NCBI GenBank assembly: GCA_018903185.1 | Contig: JAHIQV010000062.1 | Location: forward strand, 1 to 6,382 | Length of the DNA stretch: 6,382 nucleotides | Reading direction: 5' to 3' | DNA from: Gammaproteobacteria bacterium | Lineage (GTDB): Bacteria > Pseudomonadota > Gammaproteobacteria > Burkholderiales > Burkholderiaceae_C | Part shown: one piece after another, positions 1 through 5,300 of the stretch | How the letters are laid out: each line of letters opens with the position of its first letter | How positions within the stretch are numbered: the stretch's first letter is position 1 | Notes under the pieces: model-generated | Told to the model about the DNA's origin: nothing | Seen by the model: only the letters and a program-made list of their open reading frames with translations | Database searches by the model: none | Position numbers and translations under genes: made by a program

Positions 1-223
1 CGCTCCAGCCGAGCGGATCGCCGGTGAGCCATAGCGCTTCGGGAACGCGGCCCTCGGCCGATGCGTAGCCAGGCGTGTGACAGTCGTTGCAGCCGGCGGT
101 CTGAGCCAGATAGCGGCCGCGCGCGACGAGCACGCGGTCCCCGTCCAATGCGGCAGCCGGGCCAGGGGCCGCCAGCGCGATGAGCGCGCAGGTTGCGGCA
201 GCGAGGGAAAAAGTCGAGGGCAT
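1..223 (-). CDS. c-type cytochrome, N-terminal part (cut by window edge)
   Basis: The minus strand is open from an ATG at 223 to the left edge, giving 74 residues with no stop. Residues 1-25 form a Sec-type signal peptide: a short polar start, a hydrophobic run (about 7-19) and a likely cleavage after PAAA at 25. A CNDCH haem-binding motif at residues 45-49 follows an RGRYLAQTAG stretch, the usual context of the first haem site in class I cytochromes c. The protein should be exported and carry covalently bound haem in the periplasm, passing electrons for a dehydrogenase or oxidase. GGAAAGGA lies about 8 bases before the ATG, which supports this start. The sequence after the haem site (LTGDPLGW) recalls small soluble cytochromes of betaproteobacteria, but the distal Met ligand lies outside the window. 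Whether it has one or more haems cannot be told. It is divergent from the TetR cluster. Confidence 0.85.
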   Translation of the reverse strand, partial: MPSTFSLAAATCALIALAAPGPAAALDGDRVLVARGRYLAQTAGCNDCHTPGYASAEGRVPEALWLTGDPLGWS

Positions 224-295
224 TGCTGTGGTCCTTTCCGGGATGTGTGGAGGTCCGGAAAGTTTGATCGCCAGCACCTGGCCGCGATGTGAAGA

Positions 296-305
296 GTTAG
301 CTAAC
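296..305. promoter_or_regulatory. 10-bp perfect palindrome, candidate operator
   Basis: GTTAGCTAAC reads the same on both strands. It lies about 73 bp upstream of the cytochrome start and 98 bp upstream of the small ORF, at the border between GC-rich and AT-rich DNA. It is short for a TetR operator, and its right half is also the first unit of the 11-bp GCTAA repeat. A regulatory role is inferred from position only. Confidence 0.35.
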
Positions 306-332
306 CAAACGCTAAAAATTTGCTAAAACAAA
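300..332. repeat. three 11-bp phased GCTAA direct repeats
   Basis: GCTAA begins at 300, 311 and 322, so three units repeat with an exact 11-bp period: GCTAACCAAAC, GCTAAAAATTT, GCTAAAACAAA. The spacing is close to one helical turn, so the elements lie on the same DNA face. This could be an array of protein-binding half-sites or an intrinsically bent A-tract region. It sits upstream of the regulatory gene cluster. Confidence 0.5.
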
Positions 333-334
333 CC

Positions 335-348
335 CATTTTGCGAAATG
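335..348. promoter_or_regulatory. imperfect palindrome CATTT-N4-AAATG
   Basis: CATTT (335-339) and AAATG (344-348) are perfect inverted arms around TGCG, giving 12 of 14 symmetrical bases. It overlaps the weak plus-strand -35 candidate at 339-344, so a bound repressor could block transcription of the TetR cluster. The role is inferred. Confidence 0.35.
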
Positions 349-402
349 AATCCAGTTACGAGAAAATAGTCACATTAAAAAACAGGCAAAAGGAAGATTT
401 GA

Positions 403-516
403 ATGGGACTTTCCCGCGCACAGATGGATCGCGTGCTCGACGAGCACTTCCGCCACCAGGCCAACGACGACGTCGAGGCCATCCTCGATCAGTTGCCACA
501 GCAGGAGGCGGCATGA
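403..516 (+). CDS. 37-aa small ORF, NTF2/SnoaL-like N-terminal fragment, coupled to TetR gene
   Basis: ATG at 403 follows AAAGGAAG with 6-7 bases of spacing and opens a 37-residue reading frame ending in TGA at 514-516. That stop overlaps the ATG of the TetR-type gene (ATGA at 513-516), and AGGAGG at 503-508 near its end is the ribosome binding site for the TetR gene. Translation of the small ORF would therefore pass directly to the repressor. Its first 30 residues (SRAQMDRVLDEHF, then ANDDVEAILDQL) resemble the opening helices of NTF2-like/SnoaL-fold proteins, which normally run to about 120-140 residues; this one stops before the first strand. No downstream frame continues the fold, so a simple nonsense mutation does not explain it. 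It may be a leader peptide made from a gene remnant, a micro-protein, or decayed coding sequence. The similarity is by eye. Confidence 0.55.
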   Translation: MGLSRAQMDRVLDEHFRHQANDDVEAILDQLPQQEAA

Positions 517-1130
517 AGAAAGAATCCGGGGCGCGCGCGAATCAGTTGCGCCGCACACGCAAAGATTTGTTGCAGGCCGCTGCACGGCTCACGCGCCAGG
601 GCCGGAATCCCAGCCTCGAGGAGGTTGCCGAGGAGGCGATGGTCTCGCGCGCCACTGCGTACCGTCACTTTCCTGATGTCAACGCGTTGATCGTCGAGGC
701 ATCCCTGGATCTCGATACGCCCCAGCCCGAGCAGTTGTTCCTCGACGGGCCACCCGAGGACCCGGTGGCCCGCATGGAGCGAGTGGACTCGGCGCTTGAG
801 GCGATGATCCGCGACAACGAGGTTGCCCTGCGCCTGATGATGAAGCACGCGCTCGATCGCAGTGTGCGACGTACCGATGACTCGACCATTCCGATGCGCC
901 AGAACCGCCGCACGCCGCTGATCGAGGCGGCGCTGGAGCCGGCGCGTCGCCAGTTCCGTCCTGTCGCGCTGAAAACGCTCACGCGCGCGCTGGCGATGGT
1001 GGTCGGCACCGAGTCCATGCTGGCGCTCAAGGATGTTCTGCAACTCGACGACACCGAAGCGCGGCGCGTGCGGCGCTGGGCGATTCGAGCGCTTGTTGAT
1101 GCCGCTCGCAAGCCCGCCACTGCCACCTGA
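513..1130 (+). CDS. TetR/AcrR-family transcriptional regulator
   Basis: This is a 205-residue repressor-type protein, the usual size for the family. A basic N-terminus (RANQLRRTRKDLLQAAARL, helix 1) leads into a helix-turn-helix at about residues 33-53, with LEEVAEEAMVSRATAYRHF matching the TetR signature closely, including the Tyr-Arg-His-Phe end of the recognition helix. The rest (about 65-205) is the helical ligand-binding and dimerisation part, which is not conserved enough to name a ligand. The start at 513 is chosen because AGGAGG lies 4 bases upstream and the family begins here. The frame is open upstream to a TTG at 339, but that would add 58 residues with no similarity. It overlaps the stop of the 37-codon ORF and is followed after 16 bp by a winged-helix gene, so the three are probably one operon. 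Targets may include its own promoter and the divergent cytochrome gene; that is inference. Confidence 0.9.
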   Translation: MKKESGARANQLRRTRKDLLQAAARLTRQGRNPSLEEVAEEAMVSRATAYRHFPDVNALIVEASLDLDTPQPEQLFLDGPPEDPVARMERVDSALEAMIRDNEVALRLMMKHALDRSVRRTDDSTIPMRQNRRTPLIEAALEPARRQFRPVALKTLTRALAMVVGTESMLALKDVLQLDDTEARRVRRWAIRALVDAARKPATAT

Positions 1131-1146
1131 AGGAACTGCTGCGGTG

Positions 1147-1563
1147 ATGCCGATTCCGCAAACTGAACCCGTCGAGGTGCGCTACTACCCGTGCGACGGC
1201 AGCGTGTTCCTGGACACGCACTACCTGATCAAGGGCGTGGCTGGTTCACTGTTCTGGAAGCTCGCGCGCGAACATGTGCGCCATCAGCGCTGCGAGTTCA
1301 GCACGCGTGAGCTTCGACTCTCTGGCCACGAACTGCGCCTTCCCGCCGTGCAGGACAACCTCAGCGTGCGCCTGCTGTTGCTGCAGCGTCGACTCGCAGA
1401 GCGCCATGCCGCCATGCAAATCCAGCGCACCGGTCGCGGCCGATTCCGCATCGAAGTGGCCAGGCCGCTTCTGCTGCACGAGGTATGTGGACCGGCCAGC
1501 GATGTCCCGGCCACGCTCCCTGCCACGTTTGCCGCCGCGACTGTGTTCGCACTGCCGGGCTGA
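1147..1563 (+). CDS. small stand-alone winged-helix-like protein, function unknown
   Basis: This 138-residue protein begins 16 bp after the TetR stop. Residues 11-30 (VRYYPCDGSVFLDTHYLIKG) look like short beta strands. Residues 31-58 (AGSLFWKLAREHV, then EFSTRELRL) resemble the first helices of an OmpR-type winged helix, where the second phrase matches the usual 'xxSREELxx' position. Residues 69-103 (DNLSVRLLLLQRRLAER, then IQRTGRGRFRIEV) match the recognition helix followed by the wing hairpin with its Gly-Arg-Gly. No receiver, membrane or other sensor domain is present. The last 25 residues are rich in Ala, Pro and Thr and look unstructured. AAGGA at 1129-1133 is the only ribosome binding site seen. 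A GTG at 1144 is an equally possible start and adds one residue. The protein probably binds DNA and acts with, or is regulated with, the TetR protein. The family was not recognised by name and the wHTH call is a pattern judgement. Confidence 0.7.
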   Translation: MPIPQTEPVEVRYYPCDGSVFLDTHYLIKGVAGSLFWKLAREHVRHQRCEFSTRELRLSGHELRLPAVQDNLSVRLLLLQRRLAERHAAMQIQRTGRGRFRIEVARPLLLHEVCGPASDVPATLPATFAAATVFALPG

Positions 1564-1639
1564 TGTCGCAGCCGAGAGTGCGGATGGCAGTCGGCAAGGA
1601 ACGGGCGGCCTGTACGGCATTTGCGGGTTTCGCAGCCTG

Positions 1640-1675
1640 GCCACCAGCCTGTCCTTGACAAGCCAGGCTGGTGGC
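1640..1675. repeat. 12-bp-arm inverted repeat enclosing CTTGACAAG
   Basis: GCCACCAGCCTG (1640-1651) and CAGGCTGGTGGC (1664-1675) are perfect inverted arms around a 12-base loop. The loop contains a second small palindrome, CTTG-A-CAAG (1654-1662), so the whole 36 bp is nearly symmetrical. CAGCCTGG at 1633-1640 could pair with CCAGGCTG at 1663-1670 instead, allowing an alternative hairpin. No T-run follows, so it is a poor intrinsic terminator for the gene ending at 1563. The position over the promoter of the NYN gene suggests an operator or a structured read-through RNA. Confidence 0.65.
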
Positions 1676-1683
1676 ACTGTGTA
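1655..1683 (+). promoter_or_regulatory. candidate sigma-70 promoter for NYN gene
   Basis: TTGACA at 1655-1660 is a perfect -35 hexamer about 55 bp before the NYN start. The -10 is weak: TGTGTA at 1678-1683 with a 17-bp spacer, or TGTACA at 1680-1685 with 19 bp. The -35 lies in the loop of the inverted repeat at 1640-1675, so anything bound to that repeat would compete with RNA polymerase. The poor -10 suggests a weak or activated promoter. Confidence 0.4.
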
Positions 1684-1714
1684 CATTGCAGGCTCAACCA
1701 AGGAGGACACAGCC

Positions 1715-2560
1715 ATGCGGGTTTTTCTGATCGATGCGGACAACCTTTCTTCGCCCGCCTGGGTGGACGAAGCCTTCAAGGCACTTGAAGCCGCCGAGGG
1801 CAGTTTCGCGGTGCGGCGGGCCTATGGCAGCGCCGAAAACCTCAAGGGCCTGGCCGACACGCTGCGCACCTGGGCCATCCGGCCGTTCGTGAACCTGTCG
1901 CTGAGCAAGAACACGACCGACATCGCGCTCGCCGCCGATGCCATGGCGTTTGCCTGCCAGCAACCGGCGCCGGCCATGATCGTCATCGGCTCGGGCGATG
2001 CGGACTTTGTGCCGCTGGTGGTGCGGCTGCGGGAACGCGGCATCCAGGTGGTCTGCGTCTCCGAGGCGAGCAAGATGGCGCCCGAAGCGGTGCCGGCCTA
2101 CGACCGCGTGTTGTATGTCGGACCTGCGAGGTCCGCTCGGACCTCAGCGCCGTCGCCTGCACCAGCGGCAGCGCCCGCGAAGGCCCGCCGCTCGGCGCCC
2201 GCGGCTGCGCCGACCACCAAGGCCGCTGCGAAAAAGGTGCCGGCCAAAAAGGCGGTCACCCGCAAGGAAGTGCCCGCGGCCCCACCCGCTCCGAAGGAGT
2301 CCGCACGCAAGACGGCCGCGAAGCCGGCCGCGCCTGGCGATGGCCTCACGGTGCCGCGCATCCTCGTCGCGGTACCGGCCCTCGAAGCCGGTGCCTGGCT
2401 ACCCCTGGGTGAAGTGGCCAAGGCCCTGCGCGATGGCGGCTTGCTGGGCAAGAGCGCGCTGTCGACCAAGCTGTTCAAGAAGTTTCCAGGGCACTTCGAG
2501 CTCCGGCCCGGCCGGCAGCCCAACGAGGTTCGCCTGGTGTCGCCTCCAGCTGCCACCTGA
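1715..2560 (+). CDS. NYN (PIN-like) domain protein with C-terminal OST-HTH/LOTUS-like domain
   Basis: This 281-residue protein begins at an ATG 8 bases after a perfect AGGAGG. Residues 1-136 form a NYN domain of the LabA/DUF88 type. It has the DADN motif at 7-10, KNTTDIALAADA at 65-76, and GSGDADFVPLV at 92-102, so the acidic residues expected to bind metal (Asp7, Asp69 and Asp95 or Asp97) are all present. Such domains are PIN-like and act as metal-dependent ribonucleases where tested. Residues about 138-208 are a flexible linker of Ala, Pro, Lys and Arg with AKKA-like repeats similar to histone H1 tails, likely to bind nucleic acid. Residues 210-275 (LVAVPALEAGAWLPLGEVAKAL, then LSTKLFKKFPGHFELRP) match the OST-HTH/LOTUS fold, a winged-helix RNA-binding module often paired with NYN. 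It probably acts on RNA in the cytoplasm; the target is unknown. It appears to be a single transcription unit. Confidence 0.88.
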   Translation: MRVFLIDADNLSSPAWVDEAFKALEAAEGSFAVRRAYGSAENLKGLADTLRTWAIRPFVNLSLSKNTTDIALAADAMAFACQQPAPAMIVIGSGDADFVPLVVRLRERGIQVVCVSEASKMAPEAVPAYDRVLYVGPARSARTSAPSPAPAAAPAKARRSAPAAAPTTKAAAKKVPAKKAVTRKEVPAAPPAPKESARKTAAKPAAPGDGLTVPRILVAVPALEAGAWLPLGEVAKALRDGGLLGKSALSTKLFKKFPGHFELRPGRQPNEVRLVSPPAAT

Positions 2561-2811
2561 GCGCAGTCAGTGCCCCACGGGTGCGTACACGGGCGGCGCG
2601 CAGCAGCCCGGTCAATGCGCGGCCAGATCCAAGCTCCATGGCTCCGGTGGAGGGTTCAATCCGTTTCATTCGTGTCGGTCTGTAAGTGCTCTTGTGGCTG
2701 TCCCGAGCGGGGGAGTACGCTGCCTTCCCCCTCGCGGTCGGTGCTGACCGGGATGCCAGTCGATCGATGGCGACGGGACCCGATGACGTCAACAACACAC
2801 AGGAGACGGAT
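2561..2811 (+). promoter_or_regulatory. intergenic spacer with small hairpins, promoter region of peptidase gene
   Basis: No coding frame with a ribosome binding site or recognisable protein was found here. The stretch holds GGGGGA (2709-2714) pairing with TCCCCC (2726-2731) and CGGTC (2735-2739) pairing with GACCG (2746-2750). These two short hairpins would lie in the 5' leader if transcription starts further upstream. A weak promoter can be drawn with TTGTGG (2692-2697) and TACGCT (2716-2721), spacer 18 bp. AGGAG at 2801-2805 is the ribosome binding site for the ATG at 2812. No T-run marks a terminator for the NYN gene. Confidence 0.35.
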
Positions 2812-4410
2812 ATGAAGAAGACCGGTATGGATGCTCGGCGCCTGGCCCGTGGACGGTGGAGTGCGACGGCGGTCGCTGCGATGCTCGTGGTGGCTTGCGG
2901 CGGAGGTGGCGAGAGCGGCAGCGCCACCTCCGGCGACGCGGCGGTGGCCAAGCTGGCGCCTGCCGGCTCTTCTGCATCGGGGGATTCCTCCAGCTGCGCC
3001 AACAGGGTCAACAACACGTTCCAGAAGCTGCTCGAATGCGTCACGCTCGACGGCGTGCGGCGCCACCAGGCGGCCCTGCAGGCGATCGCGGATGCGAACA
3101 ACGGCATCCGCACCTCGGGCACGCCGGGCTACGACGCTTCGGTGGGCTACGCGGCGGAGGTGCTGCGCGAGGCGGGCTATCTGGTCACCATCACGGACTT
3201 CCAGTTCCAGACCTTCATCACCCTCTCGGGCACCGTGCTGGAGCAGGTGGCGCCCGGACCGACGGCGCCGCTGGCCAACAACACCATGGAGTACTCGGGC
3301 AGCGGCGACATCACGGCCCCGGTGACGGCCCTGCTGGCCCCGCCAGCCGATGCCACGCCAGGCTGCGAGGCCGCAGACTTCGCCGGTTTTCCGGCCGGGA
3401 ACATCGCGCTCATCAGCCGCGGGGCCTGCACCTTCGCCATCAAGGCCACCAACGCCCATGCGGCCGGGGCCAGCGGCGTCGTGATCTACAACAACGCCGA
3501 CGGCGACCTCAACGGCACGCTGGGCGAGGCCTTCGCGCTGGACATCGGTGTCACCTCGGTCACCCAGGCCCTGGGGCAGCAGCTGGCGGCGACGCCGGGC
3601 CTGGTGCTCAGGCTCAAGACCGACACCTTCCGTGGCGAGGCCACCACCAGCAACCTGATCGCCGAATCGCCTGCGGGCGACCCGAACAATGTGGTGATGG
3701 TGGGCGCGCACCTCGACTCGGTCAATGAAGGCCCGGGCATCAACGACAACGGCTCGGGTGTCGCGGCGATCCTGGAGACCGCGGTCCAGATGGCCAAGGT
3801 CAAGCCCCGCAACAAGCTGCGCTTTGCGCTGTGGGGCGCGGAAGAGGCCGGTCTGGTGGGCTCCACGAACTATGTCGACGGGCTGTCCCAGGCCGAGAAG
3901 GAGCGCATCGCGCTGTACCTGAACTTCGACATGATCGGTTCGCCCAACCACGTGTTCTTCGTCTACGACGGCGACGACTCGGACGCCACGGGTGAAGGCC
4001 CCGGCCCGGGCGGATCGGACCAGATCGAAAAAGCGTTCGAGGCCTTCTACATGCAGCGGGGTGTGCCGTTCAAGGGCACCGACTTCGACGGGCGCTCGGA
4101 CTACCGGGCCTTCATCGAAAACCTGATCCCGGCGGGCGGCCTGTTCACTGGCGCCGAAGGCATCAAGACAGCCGCCGAGGCCGCGTCCTGGGGCGGCACC
4201 GCAGGCCAGGCCTACGACCCGTGTTACCACCAGGCCTGCGACACCTTCGCCAACAACAACGACGCGGCGCTCGACGTGAACGCCGATGCGGTGGCCTACA
4301 CCACGCTGCTGTTCTCGATGAACACCTCGACCGTGAACGACCAGCGTGGCAAGGGCAACTTCCGCATGCCGGCGCTCAAGCCGCTGCATCCGGTGCCGTC
4401 GGCGAACTGA
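2812..4410 (+). CDS. lipoprotein M28-family zinc aminopeptidase with PA domain
   Basis: This 532-residue protein starts at an ATG 6 bases after AGGAG. The frame is open upstream to 2686, but this start puts the signal peptide at the N-terminus. Basic residues at 9-15 and a hydrophobic run lead to a lipobox (VVAC, Cys29) followed by GGGG, so it should be a lipid-anchored envelope protein. Residues about 30-62 are a low-complexity tether. A PA (protease-associated) domain spans about 165-255, with Cys185 and Cys206 placed to form a disulfide. The M28 peptidase core follows from about 280: His300 and Asp302 (GAHLDS), Asp312 (NDNGSG), Glu344-Glu345 (WGAEEAGLVGS; general base then zinc ligand), Asp373 (NFDMIGS) and His473. 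This gives a complete two-zinc site. Cys471-X-His473-X2-Cys476 copies the disulfide spacing of the Streptomyces griseus aminopeptidase, as does GRSDYRAF. It likely removes N-terminal residues from peptides outside the inner membrane for nutrition. Confidence 0.93.
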   Translation: MKKTGMDARRLARGRWSATAVAAMLVVACGGGGESGSATSGDAAVAKLAPAGSSASGDSSSCANRVNNTFQKLLECVTLDGVRRHQAALQAIADANNGIRTSGTPGYDASVGYAAEVLREAGYLVTITDFQFQTFITLSGTVLEQVAPGPTAPLANNTMEYSGSGDITAPVTALLAPPADATPGCEAADFAGFPAGNIALISRGACTFAIKATNAHAAGASGVVIYNNADGDLNGTLGEAFALDIGVTSVTQALGQQLAATPGLVLRLKTDTFRGEATTSNLIAESPAGDPNNVVMVGAHLDSVNEGPGINDNGSGVAAILETAVQMAKVKPRNKLRFALWGAEEAGLVGSTNYVDGLSQAEKERIALYLNFDMIGSPNHVFFVYDGDDSDATGEGPGPGGSDQIEKAFEAFYMQRGVPFKGTDFDGRSDYRAFIENLIPAGGLFTGAEGIKTAAEAASWGGTAGQAYDPCYHQACDTFANNNDAALDVNADAVAYTTLLFSMNTSTVNDQRGKGNFRMPALKPLHPVPSAN

Positions 4411-4420
4411 GCGGTCTACA

Positions 4421-4448
4421 CCCCTGCCCGCCGCACAGCTGGCAGGGG
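4421..4448. terminator. GC-rich hairpin between convergent genes, possible terminator
   Basis: CCCCTGCC (4421-4428) and GGCAGGGG (4441-4448) form a perfect 8-bp stem with a 12-base loop, 10 bp after the peptidase stop and about 50 bp past the end of the minus-strand amidohydrolase. The position between convergent genes fits a bidirectional terminator. Neither strand has the T-run of an intrinsic terminator, so it may only stabilise the 3' ends or act with Rho. Confidence 0.4.
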
Positions 4449-4499
4449 AGGGGGCAAGTCTTCGGCCAGCAGGATGCACATGCCCGTTCCTTGATCGGA

Positions 4500-5300
4500 T
4501 CAGGCGTACAGCGTGGCGCCCGCTGCGCGCACCAGGGCGGCGCGGGTGCCGCCCAATGCATCCACCACCGGCTGCCACACGCCTGCATACGGCGGCAATG
4601 CGTCGGGCGCGAACGCGGTGTGGGGCCAGTCGGAGCCCCAGACCAGGTGCTCGCCCATCAGGCTTGCGACCCGGCGAATGGAGGCTTGCAACGCGCTGTA
4701 GGGCGCCGTGGCATTCAGCCGGTACCAGCCCGACAGCTTGACCCAGGCGCCCTGGGCGGCGAGCCGCTCCAGCGTGTTCCAGGCGGGGTGCGCTGCGGGC
4801 AACTGGGCGTGCAGGCCGGCCAGGTGGTCGAGCACGGCGGTCAGGCCGCTGCCCTGGTGCAGCTCGGCGATGGTGCCCAGCTGTTCGGGCGACGCATACC
4901 ACTGCACGTGCCAGCCGCGCGCCTTCAGTCGTGGTGACAAGACGCGAAACGCATCGGGCCCGTTGCCCACGGGCGATACGAGGTTGAAGCGCACGCCGCG
5001 CACGCCCAGCCGGTGCATGGCGTCGAGTTCGGCGTCGGTGACGGCGGTGTCCACCACCGCCACACCCCGGTGACGGCCCGGCTCGCGGGCCAGTGCCCGC
5101 AGGATCAGGCTGTTGTCGGTGCCATAGACGCTGGGCTGCACCAGCACGAGATGGCCCATGCCCAGCGCCGAGGCGGTTTGCTCGATCTCGGGCAGGTCGC
5201 GCAGCACCGGCTGGTAGTGGCCTGCCTGTGCCGGGTGCGTGGGGTCGAACACATGCACATGGCAGTCCCAGCCATCCGCAGGCGTGTGTTGTGTGTTCAT
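4500..5300 (-). CDS. amidohydrolase family 2 protein (LigI-like lactonase family)
   Basis: This 266-residue TIM-barrel hydrolase of the amidohydrolase-2 (PF04909) type contains, in order: DCHVHVFD with the His-X-His pair at 14 and 16 on the first strand; VQPSVYGTDN at 54-63; GVRGVRFN at 99-106, typical of the 2-pyrone-4,6-dicarboxylate lactonase group; LDHLAG with His159; and GSDWPHT with Asp224 near the C-terminus. Order and spacing match the LigI active site (two N-terminal His, one middle His, and an Asp that activates water). Relatives hydrolyse lactones such as 2-pyrone-4,6-dicarboxylate or sulfomuconolactone in aromatic acid breakdown. The substrate here is not settled by sequence, and many paralogues act on other lactones. 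There is no signal peptide, so it is cytoplasmic. The ATG at 5300 overlaps the stop of the upstream receptor gene (ATGA), so the pair is translationally coupled. The frame is open further upstream, but that stretch is the receptor gene in another frame. Confidence 0.88.
   Translation of the reverse strand: MNTQHTPADGWDCHVHVFDPTHPAQAGHYQPVLRDLPEIEQTASALGMGHLVLVQPSVYGTDNSLILRALAREPGRHRGVAVVDTAVTDAELDAMHRLGVRGVRFNLVSPVGNGPDAFRVLSPRLKARGWHVQWYASPEQLGTIAELHQGSGLTAVLDHLAGLHAQLPAAHPAWNTLERLAAQGAWVKLSGWYRLNATAPYSALQASIRRVASLMGEHLVWGSDWPHTAFAPDALPPYAGVWQPVVDALGGTRAALVRAAGATLYA

Larger units (their letters stand above)
224..402. promoter_or_regulatory. divergent intergenic region, AT-rich, cytochrome c / TetR cluster
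   Basis: This is the only clearly AT-rich stretch in the window: 296-402 is about one third GC. It lies between two divergent genes and should hold both promoters. For the plus strand a weak pair can be drawn, TTGCGA at 339-344 and GAAAAT at 362-367 with a 17-bp spacer, each matching the sigma-70 consensus at four of six bases. Two palindromes and a phased repeat (listed separately) are candidate binding sites for the TetR-type protein encoded just downstream. TetR repressors often bind palindromes in their own divergent promoter regions, but binding here is inference. AAAGGAAG just before 403 is a good ribosome binding site for the small ORF. Confidence 0.55.

Noticed and set aside
77..292. 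71-residue plus-strand frame over the cytochrome start
   Set aside because: It is a shadow of the minus-strand cytochrome gene, which has a signal peptide and CNDCH motif. The plus frame has neither domain nor ribosome binding site.
339..512. N-terminal extension of the TetR-type protein from a TTG at 339
   Set aside because: The extra 58 residues resemble nothing in the family and overlap the 37-codon ORF. AGGAGG before the ATG at 513 marks the real start.
1033..1146. N-terminal extension of the winged-helix protein from 1033
   Set aside because: It would overlap the TetR gene by about 98 bases with no similarity. The ATG at 1147 or GTG at 1144 follows an AAGGA after the TetR stop.
1640..1675. 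Inverted repeat as an intrinsic terminator of the gene ending at 1563
   Set aside because: No run of T follows either arm, and the element sits over the -35 of the next gene, so an operator-type reading fits better.
2656..4902. 748-residue open frame on the minus strand, antisense to the aminopeptidase gene
   Set aside because: The product is rich in Arg, Gly, Val and His with no recognisable domain, and it lies opposite a gene with complete M28 motifs. Long antisense frames are common in GC-rich DNA.
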